Source of the DNA: Achromobacter sp. RTa
GTDB taxonomy: Bacteria > Pseudomonadota > Gammaproteobacteria > Burkholderiales > Burkholderiaceae_B
Reading direction: 5' to 3'
Length of the DNA stretch: 64,000 bases
Assembly (NCBI RefSeq): GCF_000757485.1
Contig: NZ_JPYO01000019.1
Span: 62,001 to 126,000 of the forward strand
Below the pieces are notes generated by a model. The model worked only from the letters and a program-made list of their open reading frames with translations. It did no database searches and had not been told where the DNA came from. Below, piece by piece: positions 44,284 through 54,259 of the stretch (position 1 is its first letter; every line of letters begins with the position of its first letter). The position numbers were made by a program, and so were the translations under genes.

Positions 44284-44711
44284 TGACGCATCTCCACGGG
44301 CAACGTGACGGGACGGGACAGAGGCATGTATGAGCCTTCGCCCGGCAGGTAGAAACCGAGAAGCTTGCCGGAAGACGCCACGGCATAGGCTTCGTCCTGG
44401 CGACGCGTCTGGATGGTGAAGAGCCCGCTCAGGGGACGATAGACGTCGCCTTGCGGCAAGGCGCCCACGCGGCGCCATTGCGAGCCGGCAGCCAGCGTCA
44501 CGCTACTATCGTTCGGCAGGGCCGCGATGACCGGTCTGGACAATTGGATGATGTGGACGGGATCCGCCGGAGCCGCATGCACCATGCTGACTTTCTGGGT
44601 ATTGACCGACATGCACGCGCCCAGCGCAAACGCGCACGCGGCCGCCAAAAAAAGCACCCTGGCCGCGCGGGCGGGACAATCTTCAAGCCTACGAACCGGC
44701 GATGACGCCAT
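44280..44711 (-). CDS. Small lipoprotein of unknown function
   Basis: 143 residues from the ATG at 44711, with GAGG five bases upstream; a GTG two codons earlier is possible. The N-terminus is basic (SSPVRRLEDCPARAARVL), then hydrophobic, with a lipobox-like LGAC (Cys33 of the mature numbering region). The mature part shows IIQLSRPVIAALPNDSSVTLAAGSQW and PLSGLFTIQTRRQDEAYAVAS. I do not recognise the family. Translation is coupled to the DUF2846 gene, so the two probably form a unit. Confidence 0.75.
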   Translation of the reverse strand: MASSPVRRLEDCPARAARVLFLAAACAFALGACMSVNTQKVSMVHAAPADPVHIIQLSRPVIAALPNDSSVTLAAGSQWRRVGALPQGDVYRPLSGLFTIQTRRQDEAYAVASSGKLLGFYLPGEGSYMPLSRPVTLPVEMRQ

Positions 44712-44735
44712 AAACACCTCGGAAGCAAAAGCCGA

Positions 44736-44763
44736 AGTATATGAGTGCGTCCTATATTTACAA
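44736..44763 (-). promoter_or_regulatory. Promoter of the lipoprotein pair
   Basis: On the minus strand TTGTAA (44758-44763) and TATACT (44736-44741) are 16 bases apart and match the -35 and -10 consensus at 4/6 and 5/6. Transcription would begin about 20 bases before the ATG at 44711. Confidence 0.55.
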
Positions 44764-44832
44764 AACGTTTTCCGCCCGGTTCCGTCTGTCGCCGCAGCCG
44801 CGCCGCTTACCCTTCAGCGTTGCGGAACCGGA

Positions 44833-45612
44833 TCAGGCGAGCAAGCCCTGCCGCCGCTGTTCGAACAGGCAGATGGCGGCCGCGGCTCCTACATTGAGCG
44901 ACTCCACCGCCGCCATATCGTGGGGGATGTGCAGCTTAAGAGAGGCGGCGTCAAGCAAGGCAGCCGCCACGCCCTGTCCTTCGTGGCCGAATACCCAGGC
45001 GCAGCGTTCCGGCAGGCGGCCGCGGTACAGATCCTGCGCGCCCTCCAACGCGGTCGCCACCAGCGGCACCCGCAGGCTGGGCAGCAAGGCCGCAAGATCG
45101 ACATGTTCATGGATGGCCAGGGCGAAGTGGGCGCCCTGGCCGCTGCGCAGCACCTTGGGCGACCATGCCGCCGCCGTGCCGGTCGCCAGGAACACCCGTT
45201 TCACGCCGGCCGCCGCGCAGGTGCGCAACAATGTGCCGACATTGCCGGGATCCTGGATGCGGTCGAACAGCACGCAGTTCTCGTCCACTTCCGCGGGCAA
45301 TGCCATGGCTGGCGGCGTGACCAGGAACGCAACGCCCTGCCCGCTTTCCACGCTGGCCAGCGATTGCATCAGGCGCGCGTCCAGGGCCAGGCAGCGGCTA
45401 TCGGGCACGGCGGCGGCCAAGGCGGCGATGTCGGGCTGAGACAGGCGCCCCACGTCGAAAACGGCCTGGTCGGGCGCGCCATGATGCTGCAGCCATGCCT
45501 GGCACAGGTGGACCCCGTCCAGCAGCACGGGCGCCCCGCGCTTGCCCGCCGTGCCGGCCAGCCTGGCGAGCGCCTTGACCGCGGGATTGTCGCGGGAACT
45601 GATGTGCTTCAT
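44833..45612 (-). CDS. TrmH/SpoU family RNA 2'-O-methyltransferase
   Basis: 259 residues from the ATG at 45612, overlapping the rnhB stop (ATGA). An N-terminal substrate-binding part ([20 protein letters not shown], as in rRNA methyltransferases of the TrmH group) precedes a SPOUT domain. Its knot motifs are [30 protein letters not shown] and [23 protein letters not shown]. The methyl donor is SAM. The exact RNA position cannot be given. Last gene of the envelope operon. Confidence 0.92.
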   Translation of the reverse strand: MKHISSRDNPAVKALARLAGTAGKRGAPVLLDGVHLCQAWLQHHGAPDQAVFDVGRLSQPDIAALAAAVPDSRCLALDARLMQSLASVESGQGVAFLVTPPAMALPAEVDENCVLFDRIQDPGNVGTLLRTCAAAGVKRVFLATGTAAAWSPKVLRSGQGAHFALAIHEHVDLAALLPSLRVPLVATALEGAQDLYRGRLPERCAWVFGHEGQGVAAALLDAASLKLHIPHDMAAVESLNVGAAAAICLFEQRRQGLLA

Positions 45613-46217
45613 GAGGTCGGACCGTAGGCCTTGATCGGCGCGAAGCTGCGGCGGTGTTCGGCGCAAGGACCGTGTTCGCGCAGCATTTGCAGGTGCAGCG
45701 CGGTGCCGTAGCCCTTGTGCTGGTCGAACGCGTACTGGGGATACAAGGCATGCAGCCGCAGCAGGTCCGCGTCCCGGGCTGTCTTGGCCAGGATGGAGGC
45801 CGCGGAAATCGCGGGCACCAGCGCATCGCCCTTGATGACGGTCTGCACGGTGCAACCCAGCTTCGGGGCCTGGTTGCCGTCCACAAGCGCCAGCTGCGGC
45901 AGGAGGGACAGGCCCTGGACCGCCCTTTGCATCGCCAGCATCGTGGCGCGCAGGATGTTCAGGCTGTCGATCTCGGCCACGCTGGCGCTGGCGACGAACC
46001 AGGCGAGCGAGCGCTCCTGGATTTCCAGCGCCAGGGCTTCGCGTGTCGCCGCCTTCAGCACCTTGGAATCCGCCAGGCCGTCGATGGGCCGGGCGGGATC
46101 CAGGATAACGGCCGCGGCGTACACCGCGCCCGCAAGCGGGCCCCGGCCGGCCTCGTCGACCCCGGCAGTCACCATCGGCGGCTGTTCGGGCGCCGCGAAC
46201 AGGTCAGGCTGCTCCAC
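45609..46217 (-). CDS. rnhB: Ribonuclease HII
   Basis: 202 residues. It cuts RNA in RNA-DNA hybrids and removes single ribonucleotides from DNA. The active site begins [12 protein letters not shown] (Asp21, Glu22), and the SMAT-like [22 protein letters not shown] motif carries a further carboxylate near the end. It overlaps lpxB by 14 bases and the methyltransferase gene by four. Confidence 0.96.
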   Translation of the reverse strand: MEQPDLFAAPEQPPMVTAGVDEAGRGPLAGAVYAAAVILDPARPIDGLADSKVLKAATREALALEIQERSLAWFVASASVAEIDSLNILRATMLAMQRAVQGLSLLPQLALVDGNQAPKLGCTVQTVIKGDALVPAISAASILAKTARDADLLRLHALYPQYAFDQHKGYGTALHLQMLREHGPCAEHRRSFAPIKAYGPTS

Positions 46218-47400
46218 CGGCCACCTCCAGGATCGCCTGGGCGGCCAGCGCCGGCGTATCGCGCAGCAGTTCCTGGTGCAAGGCGGTGAAACGCGCTTCG
46301 ACCCGCGCCGTCAGCGCTTCATCGGTCAGCGCGGCCCAGGTCGCCTCGGCCAGTTTTTCCGGGGTGGCGTCGTCCTGCAGCAGCTCGGGCACGGCGAAAT
46401 CGCGCAGCAGCACGTTCGGCAGGCCGACCCACGGCAGGTACGGACGCTGCTGACCAGATTTCCACGCCATGATGCGGCGCATCCAGGGCGACAGCACGTA
46501 GGAAATGACCATGGGGCGCTTGTACAGCGCCGTCTCGAGCGTCGCCGTGCCGCTGGCCACCAACACCGCCGTGGCCGCTTCCATCACCGACCAGGCCACG
46601 GGCGCCTGGCGCTCGCCGCCCTCCCCGTGCAGGTCCTCTGCGGTCACGCAGCGCAAGCCGGGCACCGGATACTGGGCCAGGATGGCCTGGAATTCGGCGC
46701 GCCGCTGGTCATTGACCATCGGCACCACGCATTGGAGGGCCGGGTCTTTTTTCTGCAGCAACTGGGCGGCCTGGAGGAAACGCGGGGCCAGCAGCCGGAT
46801 CTCGGACGAGCGGCTGCCCGGCAGGATGGCCAGCACGCGCGCGTCCTGGGCTATGCCCAGGCGAGCCCGCGCCGCGGCCCGATCCGGCTGCATGGGCACG
46901 GCCCCGGCCAGCGGGTGGCCCACGTAGGTAACAGGAATGCCTTCCTTGCGGTAGATCTCTTCCTCGAACGGGAACAGCACCAGCATGTGCGACACGGATT
47001 CGCGGATCTTGTGGATGCGCTCGTAGCGCCAGGCCCAGATGGACGGCCCGACGAAATGCACCGTGGGCGTGCCGGCCTGCCGCAGCTGGTGCTCCAGGCG
47101 CAGATTGAAATCCGGCGCGTCGATACCGACGAAAACGGCAGGCGGCTCGGCCAGCCAGCGGCGCTTGACGTCGCGATAGGTGCCCAGCAGGCTGGGCAGC
47201 CGCTTGAGCGCATCGACGTACCCGAACACCGTCAGGGCATGCATGGGATGCCAGGCGTCGAACTCGCGGGCCTGCATCTGCGGCCCGCCGATTCCTTCGC
47301 ACCGGACGCCGGCGTCGCGCGCTTGCAGACCGGCAATGATGCGACCGGCCAGCAAATCGCCCGAAGGCTCGCCGGCCACCATGCCGATCCGCGTGTTCAT
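46204..47400 (-). CDS. lpxB: Lipid-A-disaccharide synthase
   Basis: 398 residues from the ATG at 47400, overlapping the lpxA stop by four bases. GT19 glycosyltransferase that joins UDP-diacylglucosamine to lipid X. Family motifs are [10 protein letters not shown] at the start, [36 protein letters not shown] and [21 protein letters not shown]. Peripheral membrane enzyme. Confidence 0.96.
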   Translation of the reverse strand: MNTRIGMVAGEPSGDLLAGRIIAGLQARDAGVRCEGIGGPQMQAREFDAWHPMHALTVFGYVDALKRLPSLLGTYRDVKRRWLAEPPAVFVGIDAPDFNLRLEHQLRQAGTPTVHFVGPSIWAWRYERIHKIRESVSHMLVLFPFEEEIYRKEGIPVTYVGHPLAGAVPMQPDRAAARARLGIAQDARVLAILPGSRSSEIRLLAPRFLQAAQLLQKKDPALQCVVPMVNDQRRAEFQAILAQYPVPGLRCVTAEDLHGEGGERQAPVAWSVMEAATAVLVASGTATLETALYKRPMVISYVLSPWMRRIMAWKSGQQRPYLPWVGLPNVLLRDFAVPELLQDDATPEKLAEATWAALTDEALTARVEARFTALHQELLRDTPALAAQAILEVAGGAA

Positions 47401-48191
47401 GGCCGGATGATGCCGCGGCTGGCGACGTCCAGGAAATCGAGCAGGGTCTGCAGGCGGCTGGCGACTTCCGGTTCCGCCTGCTGGCGGGCGCGCAACTCGG
47501 CCCGCGCCGCGTCCAGGGAAAGCCCCCTGCGGTAGATGGTCTTGTAGGCGTCGCGCAGCGCAGAAATCTCGGCGGGAGTGAATCCGCGGCGTTTCAGGCC
47601 CTCGACGTTGACGCCGACCGGCCGGCAGGGGTTGCCGGCAGCCAGCACGAACGGCGGCGTATCCTGCATCAAGGAGCTGTTGCCGCCCGTCATGCTGTGC
47701 GCGCCGATGCGCGCGAACTGGTGCACCCCGGTCAGGCCGCCCACGATGGCCCAATCGCCGACATGGACGTGGCCGCCCAGCTGCACGGAATTGGCCAGGA
47801 TGGTGTTGCTGCCGATGTGGCAGTCGTGCGCCACGTGCACGTACGCCATGATCCAGTTGTCGTCACCCAGCGTGGTGACGCCGCCGTCCTGCACGGTGCC
47901 CGTGTTCAGCGTCACGAACTCCCGCACGGTATTGCGGTCGCCGATTTCGAGACGCGTCGGCTCGCCCTTGTATTTCTTGTCTTGCGGCATGCCGCCGATC
48001 GAGCAGTACCGGTAGAAGCGGTTGTCGCGTCCGATGGTCGTCACCCCGTCCACCATGCAGTACGGGCCGATCTCGGTGCCGGCGCCGATGGTCACGCCGG
48101 GGCCGATCATCGCGTAGGCGCCGACCACCACGGTCGGGTCGAGTTTTGCCGCCGGATCGACGACAGCGGTGGGGTGAATGTTTCCTGCCAT
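47397..48191 (-). CDS. lpxA: UDP-N-acetylglucosamine O-acyltransferase
   Basis: 264 residues. First step of lipid A synthesis. The left-handed helix is built from hexapeptide repeats such as [21 protein letters not shown], and the catalytic region [18 protein letters not shown] holds the conserved histidine. The C-terminal helices follow from about residue 195. Three bases separate it from fabZ. Confidence 0.96.
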   Translation of the reverse strand: MAGNIHPTAVVDPAAKLDPTVVVGAYAMIGPGVTIGAGTEIGPYCMVDGVTTIGRDNRFYRYCSIGGMPQDKKYKGEPTRLEIGDRNTVREFVTLNTGTVQDGGVTTLGDDNWIMAYVHVAHDCHIGSNTILANSVQLGGHVHVGDWAIVGGLTGVHQFARIGAHSMTGGNSSLMQDTPPFVLAAGNPCRPVGVNVEGLKRRGFTPAEISALRDAYKTIYRRGLSLDAARAELRARQQAEPEVASRLQTLLDFLDVASRGIIRP

Positions 48192-48194
48192 TGA

Positions 48195-48650
48195 CTACTC
48201 TTCCAGGCTGCGAATCGCGCACATCAGCTTGGCCGAGGCGACTTCCTGGCCGTCCACCGTTGCGCGCGCTTGGTACTTACAGATGCTGCGGCTCAAACGC
48301 TCGGCTTCCACTTCGATGCGCAGCTGGTCGCCCGGCACCACGGGGCGGCGGAAACGCGCGCCATCGATGCCGACCAGGTAATACGCCGTCTTGGAACCTT
48401 CGCACTTCAGGCCGCCGTTCTCGTCGGTGAACGAGAACAGGGCCGAGGCCTGGGCCATGGCTTCGACGATGAGCACGCCAGGCATCACCGGGTGATGCGG
48501 AAAGTGGCCATTGAAAAACGGTTCATTGATCGAGACGTTCTTGATGGCCACGATGGACTTGCCAGGCACCATTTCGACGACGCGGTCAATCAGCAGCATC
48601 GGGTAACGATGCGGCAACCTCTCCATGATCCCCTTGATGTCGAGTTCCAT
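48195..48650 (-). CDS. fabZ: 3-hydroxyacyl-ACP dehydratase FabZ
   Basis: 151 residues. Removes water in each fatty acid elongation cycle. The hotdog fold carries the active site [20 protein letters not shown], with His49 and Glu63. Placed between lpxD and lpxA, where it competes for the hydroxyacyl-ACP used in lipid A. Confidence 0.96.
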   Translation of the reverse strand: MELDIKGIMERLPHRYPMLLIDRVVEMVPGKSIVAIKNVSINEPFFNGHFPHHPVMPGVLIVEAMAQASALFSFTDENGGLKCEGSKTAYYLVGIDGARFRRPVVPGDQLRIEVEAERLSRSICKYQARATVDGQEVASAKLMCAIRSLEE

Positions 48651-48716
48651 TTTTCTATGCTTTCCTGCAAAGTGAAATAATTTCGCGGCGCGGACGCGCC
48701 GGAGCGACGGAGCGCC

Positions 48717-49814
48717 CTACTCTTTTTCCAGCGTCCGCACGCGGCGGCGCAATTGCGCCAACTGCTGTATCACGGCGGCGTTGCGCTGCCATTCGCCATG
48801 TTCCGCATACGGGAATACGCCCGTATAGCGGCCTGGCTTCGAAATATTGGACGTAACCGCGGTGCCGCCCGAAATATGCACGTCGTCGCCCAGCGTCAGG
48901 TGGCCCGACAGCATGGCGGCTCCGCCGATCGTGCAGCGTTCCCCGATCGTGGTCGAGCCAGCCACCCCGACGCAGGCCGCCATCGCGGTGTGCGCGCCGA
49001 TGCGGCAGTTGTGGCCGATCATGATCTGGTTGTCCAGCTTCACGCCGTCGGACACCAGGGTGTCTTCGAGCGCGCCGCGGTCGATCGTCGTGTTTGCGCC
49101 GATTTCGACGTCGTCGCCGATCGTCACCCCGCCCAACTGCGGGATCTTGCCCCAGGCGCCCTTGCCCAGCGAGGGATCCGGCGCGAAACCGAATCCGTCC
49201 GCGCCCAGCACCGCTCCGCTATGGATGATGGCCCGGGCGCCCACGGTGACGCCTTCGTACAGCGTAACGTGGGCGTGCAGCAGGCTGCCAGGCCCCACGG
49301 ACGAGCCGGCGCCGATGACGCAGCCCGGCCCCAGCACCGCGCCGCGGCCGATCCGGGCGCCGGATTCCACCACGCATTGCGGGCCGATGCGCACGCCCTC
49401 TTCGATCGTGGCGTCATCGGCCACCACCGCGGACGGATGCGTATGGGCGGGCAGCTCGGGCCGCCTCGCGGCGTCGAACCACTGCGCCACGCGGGCGTAA
49501 AGCAGATAGGGATGCTTGCAGACGACCAGCGCGAAAGGCGGCCGCGGGCTGCCTTCGGCCTCCAGGGCCTCGGCCACGTCGTTCGAGACGATGACCGCCG
49601 CCGCCCTGGTGGCGCCGAGCTGGCTCTGGTAGCGGGGATTGGCCAGGAAGGAGATTTCCTGCGGGCCCGCCGATGACAGCGTTCCAATGCCGCAGACCTG
49701 CAAGGGGTCTGCGCCTGGCGCCGCACTGATGCGCCAGTCCAATCCCTGGGTATTGGCGGCGCTCAACAGTGCTTCAAGCGTCGGCGCGCGGACAAGATCC
49801 AGTAAAACCGGCAT
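48717..49814 (-). CDS. lpxD: UDP-3-O-acylglucosamine N-acyltransferase
   Basis: 365 residues, slightly longer than the E. coli enzyme. An N-terminal uridine-binding domain (to about residue 105) precedes a hexapeptide-repeat helix with VIGAGSSVGPGSLLHAHVTLY and the active-site stretch NQIMIGHNCRIGAHTAMAA with its conserved histidine. The last 20 residues form a basic coiled helix (QQLAQLRRRVRTLEKE). Confidence 0.95.
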   Translation of the reverse strand: MPVLLDLVRAPTLEALLSAANTQGLDWRISAAPGADPLQVCGIGTLSSAGPQEISFLANPRYQSQLGATRAAAVIVSNDVAEALEAEGSPRPPFALVVCKHPYLLYARVAQWFDAARRPELPAHTHPSAVVADDATIEEGVRIGPQCVVESGARIGRGAVLGPGCVIGAGSSVGPGSLLHAHVTLYEGVTVGARAIIHSGAVLGADGFGFAPDPSLGKGAWGKIPQLGGVTIGDDVEIGANTTIDRGALEDTLVSDGVKLDNQIMIGHNCRIGAHTAMAACVGVAGSTTIGERCTIGGAAMLSGHLTLGDDVHISGGTAVTSNISKPGRYTGVFPYAEHGEWQRNAAVIQQLAQLRRRVRTLEKE

Positions 49815-49831
49815 GACGTGACAGGTGTTAC

Positions 49832-50392
49832 TTACTTGCCCAGGCTCTGGATCACCTTGTCGGTGATGTCGATGCGCGGGTTGACCGTCACGGCGTCCTG
49901 GATGATCAGGTCGTAGTTTTCCTGCTCGGCGATGCGCTTGATGGCCTCATTGGCCTTCGTCACGATGCCCGAGAATTCCTCGTTGCGGCGGCGGTTGAAG
50001 TCTTCCTGGAACTCGCGGCGCTTGCGCTGCAGGTCGGTATCCAGGTTGGACAGCTCACGCTGGCGCTTGACGCGGTCGGATTCCGACAGGACGGGAGCGT
50101 CCTTGTCGAATTTCTCGGCTTGCGAGCGCAGGTTGTTGTTCAGGCGCTGGAGTTCGTCGTCGCGCTTCTTGAATTCGGCTTCGATTTTGCTTTGGGCAGT
50201 CTTGGCCGGGCCCGACTCGCGCAGGATCCGCTCGGTATTCACGAAACCGATCTTGGTGCCTTGAGCATGCGCGGGAATCGCCGCAGCCGAACCGAGAATG
50301 AGCGCACCCACCAGGGCAATGGAGCCGCCCAGCTTGCCGCGGCGCTTGGCACCCAGCGAATTCGATGTTTTAAGTGCGGAATCAGACATCAT
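49832..50392 (-). CDS. skp: Periplasmic chaperone Skp/OmpH
   Basis: 186 residues. The signal peptide has a long basic front (ALKTSNSLGAKRRGKL) before the hydrophobic core and ends AHA-QG. The mature part opens with KIGFVNTERILRES and has the long charged coiled coil (KKRDDELQRLNNNLRSQAEK, QRKRREFQEDFNRRRNEE) of the Skp tentacles. It carries unfolded outer-membrane proteins to BamA, whose gene lies just upstream. Start could be either of two neighbouring ATGs. Confidence 0.95.
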   Translation of the reverse strand: MMSDSALKTSNSLGAKRRGKLGGSIALVGALILGSAAAIPAHAQGTKIGFVNTERILRESGPAKTAQSKIEAEFKKRDDELQRLNNNLRSQAEKFDKDAPVLSESDRVKRQRELSNLDTDLQRKRREFQEDFNRRRNEEFSGIVTKANEAIKRIAEQENYDLIIQDAVTVNPRIDITDKVIQSLGK

Positions 50393-50449
50393 GAAAATCT
50401 CACCTTCCAGTAAGGCAAAGCCAAAGTGTGTATTGTGCCACTAAACAGC

Positions 50450-50480
50450 AAGGGAGCCGGCCCACCGGCCCCCTCCCTTG
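50450..50480 (-). terminator. Attenuator-like hairpin between bamA and skp
   Basis: On the minus strand AAGGGAG pairs with CTCCCTT, with a small bulge and an inner CCGG pair, followed by GCTGTTT. It lies about 20 bases past the bamA stop. Partial termination could set skp level below or above bamA. Confidence 0.5.
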
Positions 50481-50499
50481 TTTTCAAGCGTAACGGCGC

Positions 50500-52833
50500 T
50501 TAGAAACCGGTCCCGATCTGGAACTGGAAGCTTTGCTTGTCGTCGCCGGGCTTCGAATTGAGCGGACGGGCGTAAGACAGCTGCAACGGGCCCATCGGCG
50601 ACTGCCACGACAGGCCGATACCGGCCGAGAAACGCCAGCCGCAAGGATCTTCCACCTCGCTGCCCGGCTTGCCGTTGGTGCAAGACAGGCCGCTGCCCGC
50701 CGCCACCTGGCCCGCATCCGTGAAGATGAACCAGCGCAGGGTGCGGTCTTTCGTGGCGCCCGGGAACGGCAGGTACAGCTGGGCGTTGGCCACGATGCGG
50801 CGCGTGCCGCCCAGGTAGTCGCCCGTCTTCGTATCGCGCGGGCCCAGGGACGAGCCCTCGTAGCCGCGGACGGTGCCGATACCGCCGGCATAGACGTTCT
50901 TGATGACCGGGTAATCATTGCCGCCGTAGCTCTGGCCCCAATCGACCATGCCGTTCAGGGCCAGGGTATAGGAGCCGCCCAGCGGCACGTAGTACTGCTG
51001 CTGGGCCGTCAGCATCGTGTATTGCAGGTCGATGGTGGACAGGTCGGCCTTCAGGCGGGTGTACGAACCCTTGGTCGGCGCCAACGCGCTGTCGCGCGTG
51101 TCCTTCGACCAGCCCGTGCTGAAGATCACCGAATTGGTCGCATCGCCGTAATCGTCGACGAACTTCTCGTAGGCCGCCGGCGAGTTGTCGTACAGCTCGA
51201 TCTGGTTGCGCTCGAAGTTCGCGCCCAGGAAGATCCGGTCGTACTCGGAGATCGGGATACCGAAGTTCATGCCCAGGCCCATGGCCTTGACGCGGTAGTC
51301 GCCGTCGTTGTTGTTCCAGGGCTCGGTCACGCGGTAGTAGGCGGACGTGGTGCGGCTGATACCGTCCTTGGTCCAGTACGGATCGGTGTGCGACAGCACG
51401 ATCGCGCGGTTGGTCTTGCTGGTGTTCAGCTGCAGGGTCAGGTTGGTGCCGCTGCCGAACACGTTGTCTTCGCTGATGCCCGCCGACAGGATGGCCTTTT
51501 CGGACGAGCCGTAGCCCACGCCCAGGTTGATCATGCCGGTGGGCTTTTCCTTGACGTCGACGTTCACGTCGACCTGGTCGGGAGAACCGGGGACCGGATC
51601 GGTCTTGACGTTGACGTCGCTGAAATAGCCCAGGCGGTCGATGCGGTCGCGCGAGGTCTTGATGTCCGCGGCGTCGTACCAGGCGGCTTCCTGCTGGCGC
51701 ATTTCGCGGCGCACCACTTCGTCGCGGGTGCGGGTATTGCCGCCGATCTGGATGCGGCGCACGTACACGCGGCGGCTCGGGTCGACGTAGAACGTCAGGT
51801 CGGCCTCGTGCTTGGCGCGGTCCAGCTGCGGGTTGGGGTTGACGTTGGCGAAGGCATAGCCCAGCTCGCCCAGGTAGTCCGTGATGGCCTTGGCCGAATC
51901 GTTGGCCTTGGCGGCCGAGAAGGTCTCGTCCGGCTTGACCTGCAACAACGCGCCGATTTCCTTGTCCAGGCCCAGCAGGTTGCCCGCCAGCTTCACGCTG
52001 CGCACCTTGTAGGGCTCGCCTTCGTGCACGGTGATCGTGATGCGGATGTCCTTGCGGTCCGGCGAAATCGTGACCTGCGGCGGCTCGACCGAGAATTCGA
52101 GATAGCCCTGGTCGAGGTAGAACGAGCGCAGGCGCTCCAGGTCGCCCTCGAGCTTTTCGCGCGAATACTTGTCGGTGTCGGTGTACCAGGTCAGCCAGCC
52201 CGGCGTCGTCAGCTGGAACACGTCCAGCAGGTCGCCCTCGGAAAAGGCCTTGTTGCCGACGAAGCGGATCTCCTGGATGCGCGCGACCGAGCCTTCGAAC
52301 ACGTCGAAGCTCACGCCCACGCGGTTGCGCGGCAGCGGCGTCACGGTGGCGGTCACTTCCACCCCGTACTTGCCCTTGGACAGGTACTGCTGCTTCAGTT
52401 CGTATTCGGCGCGCTCGAGCATGGAGCGATCGAAAATCCGGCCTTCGGCGAAGCCGACCTGCGCCAGCGACGTCGTGATGGCCTTGGAGTCGAACTCGCG
52501 CATGCCGTTGAAATTCACCGAGGCGATCGTCGGACGTTCCTGCACGACCACCACGACGACGTTATTGTCGGTCTGGATCTGTACGTCGGTGAAAAAGCCC
52601 GTGCCGTACAGGCGGCGGATGGCCTCGGTGGCCTCTTCCTCGGTGAACTTCTCGCCGACCTTGACGGGCAAGTAACCGAAGACGGTGCCGGCGTCGGTTC
52701 GTTGAATACCCTCCACGCGGATATCCCGCACGACAAAAGGGTCGAAGGCGTGGGCGATGGCCGGTACCAGCAGTGCGGCGATCAGACCCGGCAGTACACC
52801 CTTTTTGTGATGAAACATCCGGCGAAAAGACAT
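50500..52833 (-). CDS. bamA: Outer membrane assembly factor BamA
   Basis: 777 residues from the ATG at 52833, chosen for GAGGA nine bases upstream; a TTG eight codons earlier and an ATG five codons later are alternatives. After a signal peptide ending AIAHA, five POTRA domains span about residues 25-430 (first: FVVRDIRVEGIQRTDAGTVFGYLPVKVGE). The C-terminal 16-strand barrel has the VRGYEGSSLGPRD substrate loop and ends in phenylalanine. It folds outer-membrane proteins with the Bam lipoproteins. Confidence 0.97.
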   Translation of the reverse strand: MSFRRMFHHKKGVLPGLIAALLVPAIAHAFDPFVVRDIRVEGIQRTDAGTVFGYLPVKVGEKFTEEEATEAIRRLYGTGFFTDVQIQTDNNVVVVVVQERPTIASVNFNGMREFDSKAITTSLAQVGFAEGRIFDRSMLERAEYELKQQYLSKGKYGVEVTATVTPLPRNRVGVSFDVFEGSVARIQEIRFVGNKAFSEGDLLDVFQLTTPGWLTWYTDTDKYSREKLEGDLERLRSFYLDQGYLEFSVEPPQVTISPDRKDIRITITVHEGEPYKVRSVKLAGNLLGLDKEIGALLQVKPDETFSAAKANDSAKAITDYLGELGYAFANVNPNPQLDRAKHEADLTFYVDPSRRVYVRRIQIGGNTRTRDEVVRREMRQQEAAWYDAADIKTSRDRIDRLGYFSDVNVKTDPVPGSPDQVDVNVDVKEKPTGMINLGVGYGSSEKAILSAGISEDNVFGSGTNLTLQLNTSKTNRAIVLSHTDPYWTKDGISRTTSAYYRVTEPWNNNDGDYRVKAMGLGMNFGIPISEYDRIFLGANFERNQIELYDNSPAAYEKFVDDYGDATNSVIFSTGWSKDTRDSALAPTKGSYTRLKADLSTIDLQYTMLTAQQQYYVPLGGSYTLALNGMVDWGQSYGGNDYPVIKNVYAGGIGTVRGYEGSSLGPRDTKTGDYLGGTRRIVANAQLYLPFPGATKDRTLRWFIFTDAGQVAAGSGLSCTNGKPGSEVEDPCGWRFSAGIGLSWQSPMGPLQLSYARPLNSKPGDDKQSFQFQIGTGF

Positions 52834-52886
52834 CCTTGAGTATCCTCGGTCGTGCAAATGGCGGGGGATTTTATGCTAAATCGCGC

Positions 52887-54218
52887 TTAAGTGAACAAAC
52901 GCGTGAAATCGTTGAACAGCGCAAGCCCCATCAGGCCTGCCAATAAACCTATGCCGGCGCGCTGTCCGATATCGATCCACCTCGCAGGCGGCGGGCTACC
53001 CCGCACAATTTCGACGAGATAGTACAGCAGATGGCCACCATCCAGCATAGGAATAGGTAGCAAATTTAGAACGCCGAGACTGATGCTGATCAAGGCGATA
53101 TACGCGATATACGCAACAATTCCGATTCTGGCGGTCTGTCCGGCGTAATCCGCGATGGTCACCGGGCCACTGACATTGCGCCAGGACACGTCGCCGGTCA
53201 CCATGCGGCCCATCATGCGCAGCGAGAACCAGGCGGTATCCCAGGTGCGGACGGCGCCGCGCCACACGCTTTCGAACACCCCGTAGCGGACCGTCACCAT
53301 GGGAACGTCGCCGCCCAGCTGCACGCCCAGGCGTCCGATTTCCTGGCCGTTGACCATTTCGGGCCGTGGCGTGACGTTCAAGGAGACCGGGGCGCCCTGG
53401 CGCATCAGGGTCAGCGCGAGGGTCTTGCCGGCGCTTTCCTGGATCTGCTTGACCAAGGCGGCCGTATCCGGGGTGGGAACGCCGTTCACGGCCACGACCA
53501 GATCGCCCGGCAGCAGCCCGGCCGCCTTCCCTTCCCCGCCGTCATTGACGACGCGCACGGCGGGCTTGGGTTGGGCCAGCCGGATGCCGGCGGCGGCCAG
53601 CGGATCTCCGCTGGCCGGATCCATCGTATTGGAGGGAAGCACCAGTTCGCGCTGGTGTACGGCGCCGCCGGAGGTCCGGACCTCGATCTGCGCGCTTCCG
53701 CCCGTGGACATCACGTCCATCAGCCGCCAGCGGGCGTCCGACCAGGACGCGATTTCCTGGCCGTCGATGGCCAGGATGCGGTCTCCCGGCAGCAGGCCGG
53801 CGCGAGCCGCGGGCGTCTCGGCGGCGGGCTGGGCGATGATGGCCACCGGCTCTTCGGTGCCGGCCATGTTCAGGCCCGCATAGAGGAAGACGGCGAGGAT
53901 CAGGTTGAAAATGGGGCCGGCGGCGACGATCGCGATGCGCTGGCCGACCGGCTTGCTGTTGAATGCCCCCGCGGCCTCCGCGGCGCTGGCGCCGGCTGGC
54001 GGATCGTCCTGCATTTTGACGTAGCCGCCCAGCGGCAACGCCGAAACCGCCCATTCCGTGCCGTGTTTGTCGGTACGGCGCAGGACGACCTTGCCGAACC
54101 CCACCGAGAAGCGCAGGATCTTCACGCCGCACAGGCGGGCCACCCAGTAATGCCCCAGCTCATGAAAGATGATCAGGGTGCCAAGCGCAACCGCAAAGGC
54201 CAGCAGGGTGAAAAGCAT
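52887..54218 (-). CDS. rseP: Site-2 intramembrane protease RseP
   Basis: 443 residues. It cleaves the anti-sigma factor RseA in the membrane to release sigma-E. The zinc site HELGH (19-23) lies in the first helix and the second motif LLPIPMLDGGH near residue 390. Two PDZ domains lie between (about 115-190 and 205-290). It sits between dxr and bamA in the envelope operon. The start lacks a strong ribosome site. Confidence 0.96.
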   Translation of the reverse strand: MLFTLLAFAVALGTLIIFHELGHYWVARLCGVKILRFSVGFGKVVLRRTDKHGTEWAVSALPLGGYVKMQDDPPAGASAAEAAGAFNSKPVGQRIAIVAAGPIFNLILAVFLYAGLNMAGTEEPVAIIAQPAAETPAARAGLLPGDRILAIDGQEIASWSDARWRLMDVMSTGGSAQIEVRTSGGAVHQRELVLPSNTMDPASGDPLAAAGIRLAQPKPAVRVVNDGGEGKAAGLLPGDLVVAVNGVPTPDTAALVKQIQESAGKTLALTLMRQGAPVSLNVTPRPEMVNGQEIGRLGVQLGGDVPMVTVRYGVFESVWRGAVRTWDTAWFSLRMMGRMVTGDVSWRNVSGPVTIADYAGQTARIGIVAYIAYIALISISLGVLNLLPIPMLDGGHLLYYLVEIVRGSPPPARWIDIGQRAGIGLLAGLMGLALFNDFTRLFT

Positions 54219-54259
54219 CGGATTCGGAAGATCTAGGGAATCAGTGGCGGGCGCCGCCG

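Noticed and set aside
50533-52839. 768-residue plus-strand frame opposite bamA
   Set aside because: Antisense shadow of bamA with no ribosome site or family motifs.
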